Shown piece by piece: positions 43,419 through 54,929 of a DNA stretch of 64,000 nucleotides; position 1 is the stretch's first letter; every line of letters begins with the position of its first letter. Below the pieces are notes generated by a model. The model saw only the letters and a program-made list of their open reading frames with translations. It searched no databases and was not told the DNA's origin. Origin of the DNA: Stereocaulon alpinum (taxonomy: Eukaryota; Ascomycota; Lecanoromycetes; Lecanorales; Stereocaulaceae); NCBI GenBank assembly GCA_018257865.1, contig JAEUBA010000006.1, positions 434,001 through 498,000 of the forward strand, read 5' to 3'. Both the position numbers and the translations under genes were made by a program.

Positions 43419-45900
43419 ATTTGCCGAACGATGACTCTCTTAACTGCTGGCTGAGGTGTCCGGGACCTCCTTCAAGCTCAAAGAATTGTCCTTGATACAG
43501 TCACCTTCTCCAAGTTCGCTTGGTTCGCCATGCTATCTTATGTCTAACAACTTGCGCCCACTAATTCAATGTTCATCTAATGACGAAATGATGCCGATTA
43601 CTCCTGATAGGGAGATGTGTTTGGATCATAGGCAACATTCGCTTAGCAGAGAATCTTTAGCTTATAGCTCCTTGACTACATTGAATTCTATGGTTCATAT
43701 AGCTTGTTAATTTTTTTACAACACACATTAGTGTTCTTCCCTGAATTATGGCTTGAATGTCTTCTACTGCCCATTCTGCTCGGCTTAATATAACGCTACA
43801 TAAAGATATACACCGACAGCTGATATGTTCCATCAGTGTGTCATACTGACCCGGCACGTCAGCAACGCCTTATGTGCATAGCCCATCGCAACGCAGTAAT
43901 GACGGCTGGATTGTTCAATCTAATAGCCCACCAACACTTTAGATTTTATAAAATTGCAGTCTACGCTATCAAAAAGAACGTACTCTGTTTGATGGCTGTA
44001 AAGAGAACCACATGAGTGTTGGAATGTATCTCAGTGCACAGAAGACGCTGGCGCGATCCTTGATTCCTCTTGACGACATAGAGACAGTCTCAAGAGCAAA
44101 CAAGGCAGACCTGCAATGGGACTTTCAGAATCATTGCAGTAGAGATTTCCGCTGCAAGTGAGTTCGCGATGTACGATTTATGCACTGCACCTAAGGGGAG
44201 GGACCCTGCTCCGATGGCCTCCAAACCACCTTTCTGAGCAGCAGCGTCGGTATCCTCAGTCTATTGACGTACTCTACAGACAGTGCTGTCAACATGGTTC
44301 GATGTCTGTTCTAGGCAATTACCTGGGCGACTAACAGGGACGCTTGTCCATTACCGAGTTGTTGGCACATCCGGTGACGGACATTGGGAGTCTCTCTGGT
44401 CCTTGGGGCTTGCTTCATGGACATTATCCAGCTCCATCATTCCTAAGGTTCCTGCACCACCCCAGTCACACTGGCTCATCGTTTTCAAAGGCTGCACGCA
44501 AGCATTCCCGAAAATGGCTACCATACACATAACACACTAGATGGACCGGCATTTAAGAATATTACTGTGTATACTCAATTGTTCTACGATTCTCTTAGAA
44601 GGGAGAAGTTGAAAGCGACCGGGCTACACTTTCCTTTGATCCGCAAGACTGCACGCGCTGGTTTCTACGCTTTGCGTGCACACCACTACGCCGCGCATCC
44701 TATACATATGCACCTAACAATGTAGTCACCGAGGATCTCTAATTCGTCTCGTGATAAGCTTTCACAGGCGAGCTGTGATTCCGGCGGTGTAACTTTACAA
44801 ATTTGCGTATGTATAATTACCCTACAAAACGCTTGATCACTACATGCCGGACAAAGCTATACGATTGTCCTTCTCGGCTGGAACGTATATTTATACCATG
44901 GACCTGCATTCTTCAAGTTATCTTCAGGCTATTGCGGCGGCTTTATCCCCTCACCCACGCAAGATCTTAAAGTTGCGTGACCTCAACATTCGATACGAGT
45001 CACTTCATCTGCGTCTCGTAATCATATCCACATACGAGTTATGAAGATGATGTTCACCCGATCAAATCTTGCAACTCAGCAGTGAATCTTGATGCAAGTG
45101 TCGCTTGTTATGCGTGAATGTGTAAGAGCTGTGTCTCTCCACGTATCATGTACTCTGATAGGATGACTGTCTTCACTAGATATCTCCGAAAACCGTTCGA
45201 TCTTCTACGCTCTTGAGACTTGGATGGATATCTGAAAACCTGAAGCAGTCATTCTACTTCACCACTACTCTTACCTTCATATCCTGTTCACACTTACAAC
45301 GAACAATCTTCTTACTACCTGATTATTCGAGGCTCAATTCCGATATTATGGTTTGCTGGGAGGGTATCCACTTATTTCTTATGGAAAAGGCACAATGTGA
45401 TGTCTGACACGAGTAACGAAGACTTGCTTCACGTTTATAACCCTACAGTCGAAACTTGTGTTGAAGTCGAAGTCTGGAGTCGAGTGGAACGCTACAGGTA
45501 CCGACAACGCGCGGTGCACTGCGAATCATTATGTCAACCTCAAATTCTTCGGCGATGAGTACGGTACATCTTAATGTTCATTTTGAGCCTAGGAAGATGT
45601 CGCACTCAGTCTTCTACAAATGATCATGTATGGCCCGCTCTGATAGCGAATGCTTGAAGCATCAACCGTCAAGACCTCATTTGGGCTTGCAACTCACCAA
45701 AAAATACTTTCTTGAGCTTCTTTGGTCTTGACAATACTTCTCGAGTCCTCTATACCTTGACCTACACACACAACCATTCGACAATTCACTAAACCTGAGC
45801 TATGGTTGAGTTTGTAACTCTAGGCTGTTGAGGTGACATCCGTGGCTCCGAGGCCATGGACGAGAAGAACAATGTCTTGGTGAGAAAGCGGACGAGAAAT
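43419..45900. other. Gene-poor tract, left part
   Basis: No recognisable gene. Short frames at 43456-43710, 44283-44540 and 45213-45407 have no homology I recognise, and local composition shifts toward A+T near 43690-43990. Confidence 0.5.
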
Positions 45901-46690
45901 CACCAGTGGACTTGGAAGTTGGCCTTGAAGGCCTAATCCATCTCCGCCAAGCGTATCGCGATACGTGACGTGCCTTGTTCGAACTCCAATTGTTGATATC
46001 AGTGACTATGAAAGTTAAATCTGTCAATGATTGATCTAGAAGGGGCTTGGGACGAGGTATGCCGAATGATTAGCGGAATATGTGCTGCGTCTGAGCTGCC
46101 GGGTCTGCAAATCATCGTGGACGAAAAGAAGTCAATGTCGAAAAGATTCAACGGCTATACTGATATGCAGTCAGGGCAAATGCTAGCTTCTACTGTGTGG
46201 GAAAGTAGGCGCCACTGAGAACAAGAACATTCGTGAGCATATTTTTAGTGAGGGCGAATTTCCTTTATTTTCTGCATGGAAAGTTGGCATAGATAGACCA
46301 AACTTTGTCAAGTGAACGCGTTTGGACTTCCCGGGCGATTCGGCGAGGCAGCTAGCAATGGCAACAATACAATCGGAGACTAGCGAACTCCGCAGACAGG
46401 TCGAAGAGCTGAGATCGGTTGGGAATATTCTTCAGCACGGCAATCCTAGCCTGCAAGCACAGATCGAGACACTAAAGACGTTTAGTGAGGTGCAAGGGAA
46501 GCTCATAGAGAGGTAAGTGGCGAAGATGATGGCCATGCAAGTGGACTTCGATAAATGGAGCGATACCCTAGATGAAAACCTTTGCATCGAGCGAAGGCAG
46601 ATTGAAGCACGATTGCTTAAGCTCGAGGTAGCAGTGCCAGTCATCCCTAACGCGCCACATACGACGTCTGGAGCAAACTCTCCCTACCAA
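45901..46690 (+). pseudogene. Relic of a coiled-coil protein gene
   Basis: Translated pieces in nearby frames look like one protein broken by mutations: GLIHLRQAYRDT, stop, RALFELQLLISVTMKVKSVN; then after a frame change LEGAWDEVCRMISGICAASE and GLQIIVDEKKSMSKRFNGYT; then ENKNIREHIFSEGEFPLFSA, followed by a TGA near 46316; then a coiled coil SETSELRRQVEELRSVGNIL to GKLIER, a TAA, and in the same frame MQVDFDKWSDTLDENLCIER. A GTAAGT directly at the TAA could be a splice donor, so part of this may still be a spliced gene. The family is unknown to me. Confidence 0.4.
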
Positions 46691-47076
46691 GATCTGATTA
46701 CATGTATGGGGCTTATGCGAGCATGCTTGCTCTGTGCAATCACATACCACAGCTTTCAGGCACAAAGTCATACAGACTCTTACACTATGTCGACCATATC
46801 TCAGCCAGCAACAACGCCTCCTTTTTGTGGCGACGGGCCAATATAGTCAAGAATTTTGAGTCTTGGCTTGCAATTCTCCAGCTGTGTGCTCGATGTTGCT
46901 TTCTCGAATCACAACACAGCCATGGATGTGTTTAATGAACCAGAGTTGATACATCTATGATAAAGAAGGGATAGGAAGCTTAGTCAATATAGCTTCGACG
47001 ACTTTGAGCCAAAGTTCTGGCAGAATGTCTATCTTACTCGAGAGTGTATATCACAAGCGCGAGCTGAGGTTTAGCC
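46691..47076. other. Spacer between two coding relics
   Basis: Nothing recognisable. A 77-codon frame at 46702-46935 is not supported by any feature. Confidence 0.4.
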
Positions 47077-47590
47077 GTGATAGTCTTGTCAACAACTGAA
47101 ACCTTACATTACCATTCTGTCTCTTACATAAGTCTACCTTTTTCTTTTCAGCCTCGGCTTATTGATTATTGTTCAAGCAAAGCTATTATCAATCGATCCT
47201 TAAGTCAACGAAATAGGTTGTCAGTCCAGCAATTCGCTATACTCAAGGGAAAAAACATGAAAGCGCACACTGGCTCAAGCGAGTGGAAAAGGCAAGCCGA
47301 AATCACCAACCTTATAGCTGAAAGTCTACCAAAATCATCAACCCACAAGGGAGTGTACAGCCAGAAGGGCGGAGAAGAGATCCAACAAACAAAGATACCC
47401 CCAGCGTCTAATCATGACCGATTTTAAGTAGCGCAAGCATATTGAATCAGAGCAACCCATACCCCAACTTGACCCAAATAGGATCAAGCAGGAGGACGAA
47501 ATGGAGACAATCTCGTCAAGCCTGAGACCTAAGCATCGGAGTTCAAGCATCCAACAAGATTCCAGCATTGAGTCGGATTTGCAACCCTGA
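47077..47590 (+). pseudogene. Relic of a charged, low-complexity coding sequence
   Basis: One frame runs through GSSEWKRQAEITNLIAESLP and SQKGGEEIQQTKIPPASNHD to a TAG at 47428, then continues in the same frame as RKHIESEQPIPQLDPNRIKQ and EDEMETISSSLRPKHRSSSI until a TGA near 47588. Composition is protein-like on both sides of the TAG, so one point mutation may have broken it. No family is recognised; a gag-like or regulatory protein origin is possible. Confidence 0.35.
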
Positions 47591-50500
47591 ATCAGGCATC
47601 ACAATACCTATACGCACCAAGCAACTTCTGTTCAAAGGTCATCAGAATGTTAGAGGGGATTTCTCTCACTTCGCTACAATGGACAAGCTGACTTGGCGTG
47701 CTGTCTCCGTGTGTCATGCCATATTTGATTGCTAAACCGTGCAATGACTGATGCGGAGATCGTACCCATCACATGTTGCACTGGCGAGGCGACTTCTACA
47801 ATCTCTTGACGAACCACAGACCAGAGAGAGCTGGTCAATTGCGTACGTTCGATATGACATGTGTTCTCGGCACAACAACCCTAGCGCAAAGAAAGGCAAA
47901 ACGTGCCTGAGAGACGTCTGCACAGAATTGCTTTCAACGCCCTGCTCGGTATGGAGATTATTGTGCTCCCACATCTCTCAGGCCGGTCGAAGCCGGCGGT
48001 ACTGATCTAGATATGTTGTCCTTTGCAGTAGCTGCTCCCACACAGGATCCCTTGACTGACCGCGTGGATAACGACGGCAAAGCCCTTGCTGCCTGCTCTC
48101 TCAGTGTACGCACGCTTAAGTCTTGTCAAGAACGTTACAGTACCGATGGAGACTGCGTTGATTAGCAACCCCTTGCTACTTCGAATTTTGGCCTCGGCCG
48201 CTAGAGCGCCAATTTCATGAGAGAAAAATGAGTGGGAGATTTTGCCAACCGCATATGCCATCTGCTAGATGTGGAGATGGTACTATCGGTCATCAGTGCC
48301 AACACGGCAGCGTTAAGAGGGCAGCAATAATGCCTACAACAGGCGGTGGACTCTGCAAAAGCTAGAAAGAGTGTATGTTCGCTGCATCAGGCAAGTGAGC
48401 GAGCATTCTGCTAATGTAATCAGATTCGATGCTGCTACAAATAGACAAATAGGCGCTCGGGTATTCTCGGACGTTCTGAATGCAACCAATAATGTCTTTT
48501 TTGACATCACATGATGCTCTCGGCCAAAGAAAGTGGATGAGACACTCCCATATTATCCAGTCGCTTTGTACCTGTACACAATGATTGAATCGATCTTACG
48601 AAAGATCAGAGCGTGAATGTCGATTGTGATCTCGAAAGACGTGGAAAAAGCTTCAGGTTGTCTGGCCGTACTTAAGTATAAATGTGAGCCAGAGTTATAC
48701 TCGGCAAGCCATACTCTGTCAAGAAACAATGGATTCTAAGGGTTCAGGTCTGAATGAATCCTTCTCGCTGCGAAATTGCAGCGGGAAAGTCATTCCAAAG
48801 TTGATTGTATGGCCTCCACACACAGCCCTTGGAGATCAAAGGATGCGTGCCATGTGTGCGGCATACCGCGGGGCTACTTGCTTGTGGTATCCGACACTTG
48901 ACCACCATATATTAGTGGGGGATTGAAAAGTCTCGACAGCTGCAGATGCGGCAATAGCCACCATCACAGCCGTAGTAATTGCGGTAGGAAGCTGAACTAC
49001 GCACCAGCTAATGCCAAACTCAGAGGTCGTCACACCTTGGCGTCTGCGAGACAAGCAGACTCTGAACATCAGGCTGATTGTCACATTTTGGGCGGTCTCG
49101 GGTTCTGGAAGTCGGGCTAAGTTCTGGTTGAAAAGAAACGAGCCGGAAAAGTGGCCATCGAATGATACGAGTGGGGCTCAACTAACGTCCTGGCCAAGCC
49201 AAATCTAGCCTCATTACAAGATACTGAAATCTATTGAGGAACTTGACCATCAGACCTGCCACTCATCAGTACAGTCAACCTAATGTGACCAAATGTTGTG
49301 GGAGATACGGTCTTGCTCGAGATAGAGGTAGATTGAAAAAAACACAATCGTTGCCATAAGCAATCCAGACAATGGTCTGAATCTTGCTGCCACACCACCG
49401 AATCCGCAGTCGGCAGCTCTCTATCCCAAGCATGTGCCTGCAGATGTCTGATTAAAATTGCCGCCGCATGAGAAGATGAAGTTCCCAGGTCTTTGGCGAC
49501 CTGGTCAGGAAGCCATTGACGCGGCTTTATAGACTGCTAAAGCTGAAAGGACTGCCAGAGTTAAATTGCTGTCCTAAACATTCGCAGTGTTCGTTCTTGT
49601 GAATAGCGATTCACAAACAGCGCGGAAAACGATGCCAGTAACAAACCTCATGCGCTCCCTCGGCGCTGTGAAAGACTATTGGACTGACTAAGGAGTCAGG
49701 AGCCTCCAGTAATAGAGCACAAAGCCAAGACTGTGCCACTATGTTGTAGTCCGTGACTGAGACTTCATACTCATCCGCGAAGAATTGGAATCCCTCCGTC
49801 AAATCTTACCCAAAACTGTGATGGAAGCCATCCTTCTGACACGAGCATATACCGAGCCATCCAGGAAGCATGTCTTGGTATATTATATAGTAGATGCATG
49901 GAGATACCGACTGGATATCAGGTGCAGCTATGATAACTCTAAAAAGAAAGTGAGGGTTCAGGACCTTCTTCAGATCAACGTCCCTGGCATTGTTGGTCGT
50001 AGATGACCTCAGATATACAGCCCAAGCCTAAAGGACAGGCTTCAAGAGAGGAGTGTGCTTGTGCAAAGATAACGCGTATGTTTTCGCGAGATGTATTGAC
50101 GATACGTTTGGAATGGGATGAAAGAATGGATCAAGTAGACAAGAAGAAAGCTCGCAACCACCGCTCCGAACCTGCCAACAAGTCTTCTCCCAGACGCAAA
50201 CCTAGTCGTCCAACAATGAGATGGTTCATTTGAGTCCTAGGCTCTACGCGGTGAAAGATCTCACCTCTTCAGAAGAGGTGCAGGGAAGGCCGCCCCACAG
50301 CTTTTATACTACTCTCGAGCGGAGGACTTCCTACGCATATTAGCTTTACCTACAAGTTGAGATCTGAACACAATGCCATGATGAGATACCAAAATCAAAT
50401 CGCTTATGTCTGTACATCCGTTCCTCTACGTCATCGAAGACAACGCCACTCACCGACACACCCGCTCAACAGTACCCTCGCAATCAACCACTGTATTACC

Positions 50501-50899
50501 ACTTCCCCCCATCAGAAAGCCATCACGAAAACCGTCAAGATGGCGTAGACATCACCCTTTCATGATCATTCGGATATTAACGAGTCTCTGCTGCATAGTC
50601 ACTGCGACTAATCAGATTTCATCGAACATAGGCCGCGGGCTGAACAATAAGAACTCATCGGACAACGATTATTGCTGTTATGGTGACTAGTGACCTTTGA
50701 CGAAGGATGAAGGATGGTTGGACGAGATAGTGTAGATTGGAAGGGTAGCTGGGGGTTCCTATATCTTTATTTGCTGATAGGTCATGTTTGTGCCCCGGTT
50801 TGTGTATAAGTGGGAAAGATAGGGGGTTTAATTACCAAAGATCATTGGGTGTTGTCGAGGGCAAGTGGCTGGGTTTTCATGACGAGGAGGCGCAGGAGA
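47591..50899. other. Gene-poor tract, right part
   Basis: No convincing gene in 3.3 kb. Open frames at 47751-48005, 48007-48261, 48684-48926 and 50003-50233 lack recognisable features. A very short frame at about 50562-50690 begins with a signal-peptide-like MIIRILTSLCCIVTATNQIS and ends YCCYGD, and might be a tiny secreted peptide, but support is weak. A perfect stem CACCTCTTC-A-GAAGAGGTG lies at 50262-50280. Confidence 0.4.
50262..50280. repeat. Perfect 9-base palindrome
   Basis: CACCTCTTC and GAAGAGGTG flank a single A. The arms are exact reverse complements. It could be a dimeric transcription-factor site or chance. Confidence 0.6.
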
Positions 50900-51223
50900 T
50901 CATCTCGCAGTTCTTGGGAGGGAATATCGACATGCATGAATACACTTGGCGGGGGAATTGATCATTGAGTATCTGGTTTGATGCATTACCTTATTTGGAG
51001 GACGACTAGGGTAAGAATGGGCAGAATTTCTGCAGTCGAAACATGAATGGTGGTGATAATAGATACAAGTTATTCGTTTGCAGTAGGGTCTGAAACCGTC
51101 GGTCTCTACAATGACATGGTCACCTTCACATAGCACGTAGTAATTGTCAACATAGTAACAACGTCGGTTTCGTGCTAGGTACTGATGGTTGTACAAGAGA
51201 AAGGAAGTGAGGCAACTAGACAT
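50900..51223 (-). CDS. Uncertain cysteine/tyrosine-rich ORF
   Basis: An open frame of 107 codons, with the coherent block RCYYVDNYYVLCEGDHVIVE followed by GFRPYCKRITCIYYHHHSCF and DCRNS: eight cysteines over the frame, many in the spacing seen in small disulfide-rich secreted proteins. There is no signal peptide at the ORF start, so an upstream exon would be needed for secretion; I did not find one. A GTAATG donor follows after PPNK. It lies between the gene-poor tract and the membrane hydrolase gene, and could be an effector-like gene or a relic. Confidence 0.3.
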   Translation of the reverse strand: MSSCLTSFLLYNHQYLARNRRCYYVDNYYVLCEGDHVIVETDGFRPYCKRITCIYYHHHSCFDCRNSAHSYPSRPPNKVMHQTRYSMINSPAKCIHACRYSLPRTAR

Positions 51224-51387
51224 ACACGCGTCCAGACCCCTAAAGGCAAAGGGCTGTAGTGAACAAAACCACGAAGCGTACCATCAATACCAAGTCTTCC
51301 AACGACGCCAAATCCAGCCTTCTCCAAACCCAAATCGCAAACCCAATCCCACAGCCAACTCAGTTAAGATGATGTCAATGGAAAGGA

Positions 51388-53169
51388 TCACGACAGGTCC
51401 GTCAACGCCCTGTGGTGCCTCCATCCCTGTCCCTTGCCACTCTTTCCATTCAAAAAGTTTTCTTCCGAGGAGATAGAAGTGAACTGCTTCAGCCCTTGAG
51501 TCTTATCATGCTTCCCATTCAACCACCGCGCTTCGCCATCGATGCTTGTGAATGGAGTAGGTGTATGTGGGGATCGTCCGCCCTGATATCTCCATAGTCG
51601 GCTCAATTCTCGGACGGTCTTGCCCTGCGCTTCTTCCGCCAACAGACGGCCAGTGTTGGTGCGGGCGAAAGTCATGATGGTATTCCCCTTGGGATGGCTA
51701 GAACCATGTATCATGCCCATACCATCGTGTATGACTTGCCCATCTCCCAGTTCCAGACCGCTTTCCCGTCTCATGACGCCAATATTGCTGATAGCCATGT
51801 TTTCTCTCTTCATGGCAAGCTTCTCGTCTACCTTGACACGGTTGTCAAGAAAGGTATCTGGCATCCAATGAGCGTCCTTTCCCGGTAGAGGGAACATTGC
51901 ATCCATATAATGCTGGTTGAACATATGTCCGCTGGCTCCCATGCGCACAAACACGGAACCTGCGTAGCGGTTGTTCAATATGTCCTGGATGCAGTGCAGC
52001 ACTCCCCACCGAGGGACCATATCGCGCTCATTGGCGTAATGCTCAATGTGGGAGATGACATGCTTTGGTTGCGGTGGAAGGTCGAAGTGGACAGCAGGGG
52101 CTTCAGTTGGTGAGACTGGAGAAAGTTCTTCCGTTGTCAATGATACGAGGGGGTTTGAAAAGTGTGATGCAGCAGAGCCGAAAGTGTATATCTCTAACTT
52201 CGACATGCAGCTGGTGGGGAGTTCCGCGAAGAGTTCGTCCAGCACAAGTGAGACGATGATACCACCTTGGCTGTGACCAATCAGAACAACTTTCTTGACT
52301 GTGGGATCAGCAAGGACGGCTTTAATGTAGGAGTAGGCGACTCGGACGTCTTGTGTCTTGTATGCGAAGGAGCGCTGGACAAGGCATTCAAGCATATCCG
52401 CTGGAAGGCCGTAGCTACGCGATGGTTGTGAGTGGATTGGCCGGAGAATACAGAATCTAAGGTTGCTCACGTCTTATTGTGTACACCGATGACGGCCCGT
52501 CCGAAAGTCTTCGAGATTCGATCGATGTTCTTCTGTAGACCAGAATGGCTTCGATAGGTTAATAAGTGTCGGAAAAGGTGGTAAAATGGTTTCATACCTC
52601 GTTGCGGTCCCGTTGACGAAGAGCCAGCGCTCATCTCTATGCTTCTCTGCCATAGCCTCCGTGACCTCATCCATGTTCGAATAGATCACATTTGGGCCTT
52701 CCATGGGCCAAGTGATCAAATAAACTGTCAGACAGCACAAAAAAATTGCGGTCATCGAGACTACGCCCGGCAGTATCAAAAGCACAGCAGGGGCCGCTAT
52801 TAGCAAGCTGGTCTCCATGACAAAAAGCCAGCTCTGTAGGATAATATCTCTGATTCCTTTGCCGTCTAAGTATAGTTCGCAGCTTTGGTTGTTCGCCTTG
52901 AGAGGAAGAAGTACGTTGGCCATATAGGGCAGCATGGTGAGAAGGACGGCGGCATCTTGTATCATCAGCCTCAGCGGGCTCTGGCGAGCCACCTCTGTCG
53001 ATGAACCCGCCAGAGGATCCATCTGCGGTGCGATATACTTGGTGTTCGTCGCCATATCTGTAGTAGCTGAAGACTTGGTGGTTAGAAGAGGACTCGTGAT
53101 ATCAGCCTCGTGCTGGTCGAAATACGCGTCGAATCCATCGTGATTCTGGCGCTGTGGTAGGCCTGGCAT
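51388..53169 (-). CDS. Membrane-anchored alpha/beta hydrolase, fungal family
   Basis: Three exons: 53169-52598, 52548-52471 and 52414-51388; introns of 49 and 56 bases; 558 residues. A hydrophilic lead carries MDPLAGSSTEVARQSPLRLM, then about three membrane segments (LTMLPYMANVLLPL; WLFVMETSLLIAAPAVLLIL; TAIFLCCLTVYLIT). The lumenal or cytosolic hydrolase follows: RWLFVNGTAT, NIDRISKTFGRAVIGVHN, LECLVQRSFAYKTQDVRVAY and the nucleophile elbow VVLIGHSQGGIIVSLVLDEL, with GNAxxHF-type GSAASHFSNP and a late His in SHIEHYANERDMV. I know this as a widespread fungal hydrolase family with unassigned substrate. The C-terminus repeats FTSIDGEARWLNGKHDKTQG and FTSISSEENFLNGKSGKGQG. The first acceptor (AAG) is the least secure splice. 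Confidence 0.82.
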
Positions 53170-53479
53170 GATCAAGTGATGCTAAAACAATGTTTTGAAA
53201 GATTCAGAGATGTGTCATGTAGGTTTGATGTGGGTGGCCTTATGTGTGACCTTAGGCGGTTGCAGGTGATCACGAGGCACAGTCTTTCACGAGGCGCAGT
53301 TTTAGGCAACATGCACAACGACAGTGAAAGGCCCCTTCCAAAAATGTCGTTGGTTCGGTATTTGTAGAGTAGGGAAATTTGGGATTGCGCGCAGCATTCC
53401 ACCCTTTGCATGACTCGAATGTTTACACCTGGCAAGAGCCACGTGGAAATCCAATGGCTAATTTTAGCCGTCGCCAAGT

Positions 53480-54342
53480 CTACCAGTAGTATTCCTCAAG
53501 GATTTTCCAATCAAGCTCAAGTTCATCCTTGGAGTCAGTCGTCGTCGTATTGAGCCCAAGTTTGCCACTTGTATGACCACACATTGTGATGCAAGGGAGA
53601 TTACCCTCACCATATTTGAAAGTTCTGAACCACCCATTGCGTGTACGTCCCTCGTCACTAGGATGCCAAGTAGTCACATCCTCGCGATCGCTGCCGGAGA
53701 TGTCTGACTTGTACTCCCATCTCTCAATTGTCAAAGTACCTTCGGCCTTCAGGATGCCTTGACACCAGCCTCCGATTTTGATTGCCATGCCTCGAATGTT
53801 CCTTTTTGTATCATCGACCCTCATCACTAGAGTGCTGCGATTCTGTTTCTTCCCAAAGGCTTGAACTTCGAGATCATGCCAAAGCTCTTCATATTCAAGA
53901 TCTTTTCCTGTCACGGGATGTTTTTGCATTCCTCTTTCCACGACGTCACCGTCTTCTTGCACTAGCATGTCGCCTTCATCAGGGCCTGGATTGTCGCTCT
54001 TTGAATCTATCCAGTGATCCCAAATGGTATGTGAGAGCTGTATCATGCCATCCTTGCGAGCCCCAGGTTGAGTCGTGCGAGACCGTCCCGCAAAAGCCCA
54101 GTCTATGCATTCTCTTGTATTCCTATTTTTGCCCTTCTCTCCTTCCCACTTATCCTTGAGAATGCGCACGTCGACGAAGTAGGAGTCTTTGGAGGTCAGG
54201 ACGATGGTTGATGTGGGCTCTTCTGGATCACCTGGAATCTTGAAAGGGTGTCAGCTGCTTGCATTGCATGCGGTGCCCTACAAAGACCAGGTGCTCTGAC
54301 CAGACGGAAGTGTCTGCGCTTGGTGATGGTCGGTATCCCCAT
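53480..54342 (-). CDS. hri1: HRI1-family protein
   Basis: Exons 54342-54306 and 54231-53480 with a 74-base intron; 262 residues. The protein starts MGIPTITKRRHFR, joined to DPEEPTSTIVLTSKDSYFVD and VRIL, the usual opening strands of HRI1, a two-domain beta-barrel protein of unknown biochemical role in fungi. Other family blocks are ECIDWAFAGRS, HTIWDHWIDSKS, PDEGDMLVQEDGDVVERGMQ, the segment TGKDLEYEELWHDLEV, and VMRVDDTKRNIRGMAIKIGG near the second barrel. The C-terminus ends LELDWKILEEYYW. The first exon is chosen by phase and resemblance; a longer alternative from 54416 exists (MSMRAKSMPAVE) but would run into a stop unless spliced differently. Confidence 0.75.
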
Positions 54343-54929
54343 GATTGCCCTTTATGCAGAGTCCTTTCTCTGTCGATCGTTTCAACAGCAGGCATTGACT
54401 TAGCACGCATGGACAAAGTATATGCTCATTAAATGAGCGGGGAAGCAAAACAGGGGTGAGTAAGCAGATTAGCGTCTTGGCTTATCTTGGCAAGCCATTG
54501 GCAGTGGCAATTTGGCAATTTGGCACTAGGAATAGCTGGCGTCTCGTATTGCTTTGAGGGGTAAAGAGATGCTGTTAGCGGCCCTCTACCCCGTAAATCC
54601 CATGTAAGATAACGCTGCATAGCGCCTTTGCGGGCGCTGGGACAGCCTATGAATCAATCAATCAATCAATCAATCAACGGCACTGCAGGGTAACGCCTCG
54701 ATGAGTGATCATGCCAGTCTGCAACAGGCTATGAGGATCATGATCGCAAATGGTCAAATTGTTGTAGCAACCGTTACTGGTATTGTCGTTGCTGTCCACC
54801 ATCGATAATATTGAATTCTGTGCCCAGACCACAAGGCTACGAGGCAGCGAAGCAAGATCACAGAATAGCCACACATCAACAACGAAGGAACCTCCTTTCT
54901 TCTTACTCTGGGTCTCGAATTGATCCATC
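54343..54929. other. Intergenic with AATC microsatellite
   Basis: No gene is seen. It contains six to seven AATC units at 54652-54677. Confidence 0.5.
54652..54677 (+). repeat. (AATC)n microsatellite
   Basis: About six and a half perfect tandem AATC units, likely length-polymorphic. Confidence 0.95.

Noticed and set aside
43690..43990. A+T-rich stretch as a possible transposon LTR
   Set aside because: No terminal repeats, primer-binding site or polymerase-like frame found nearby.
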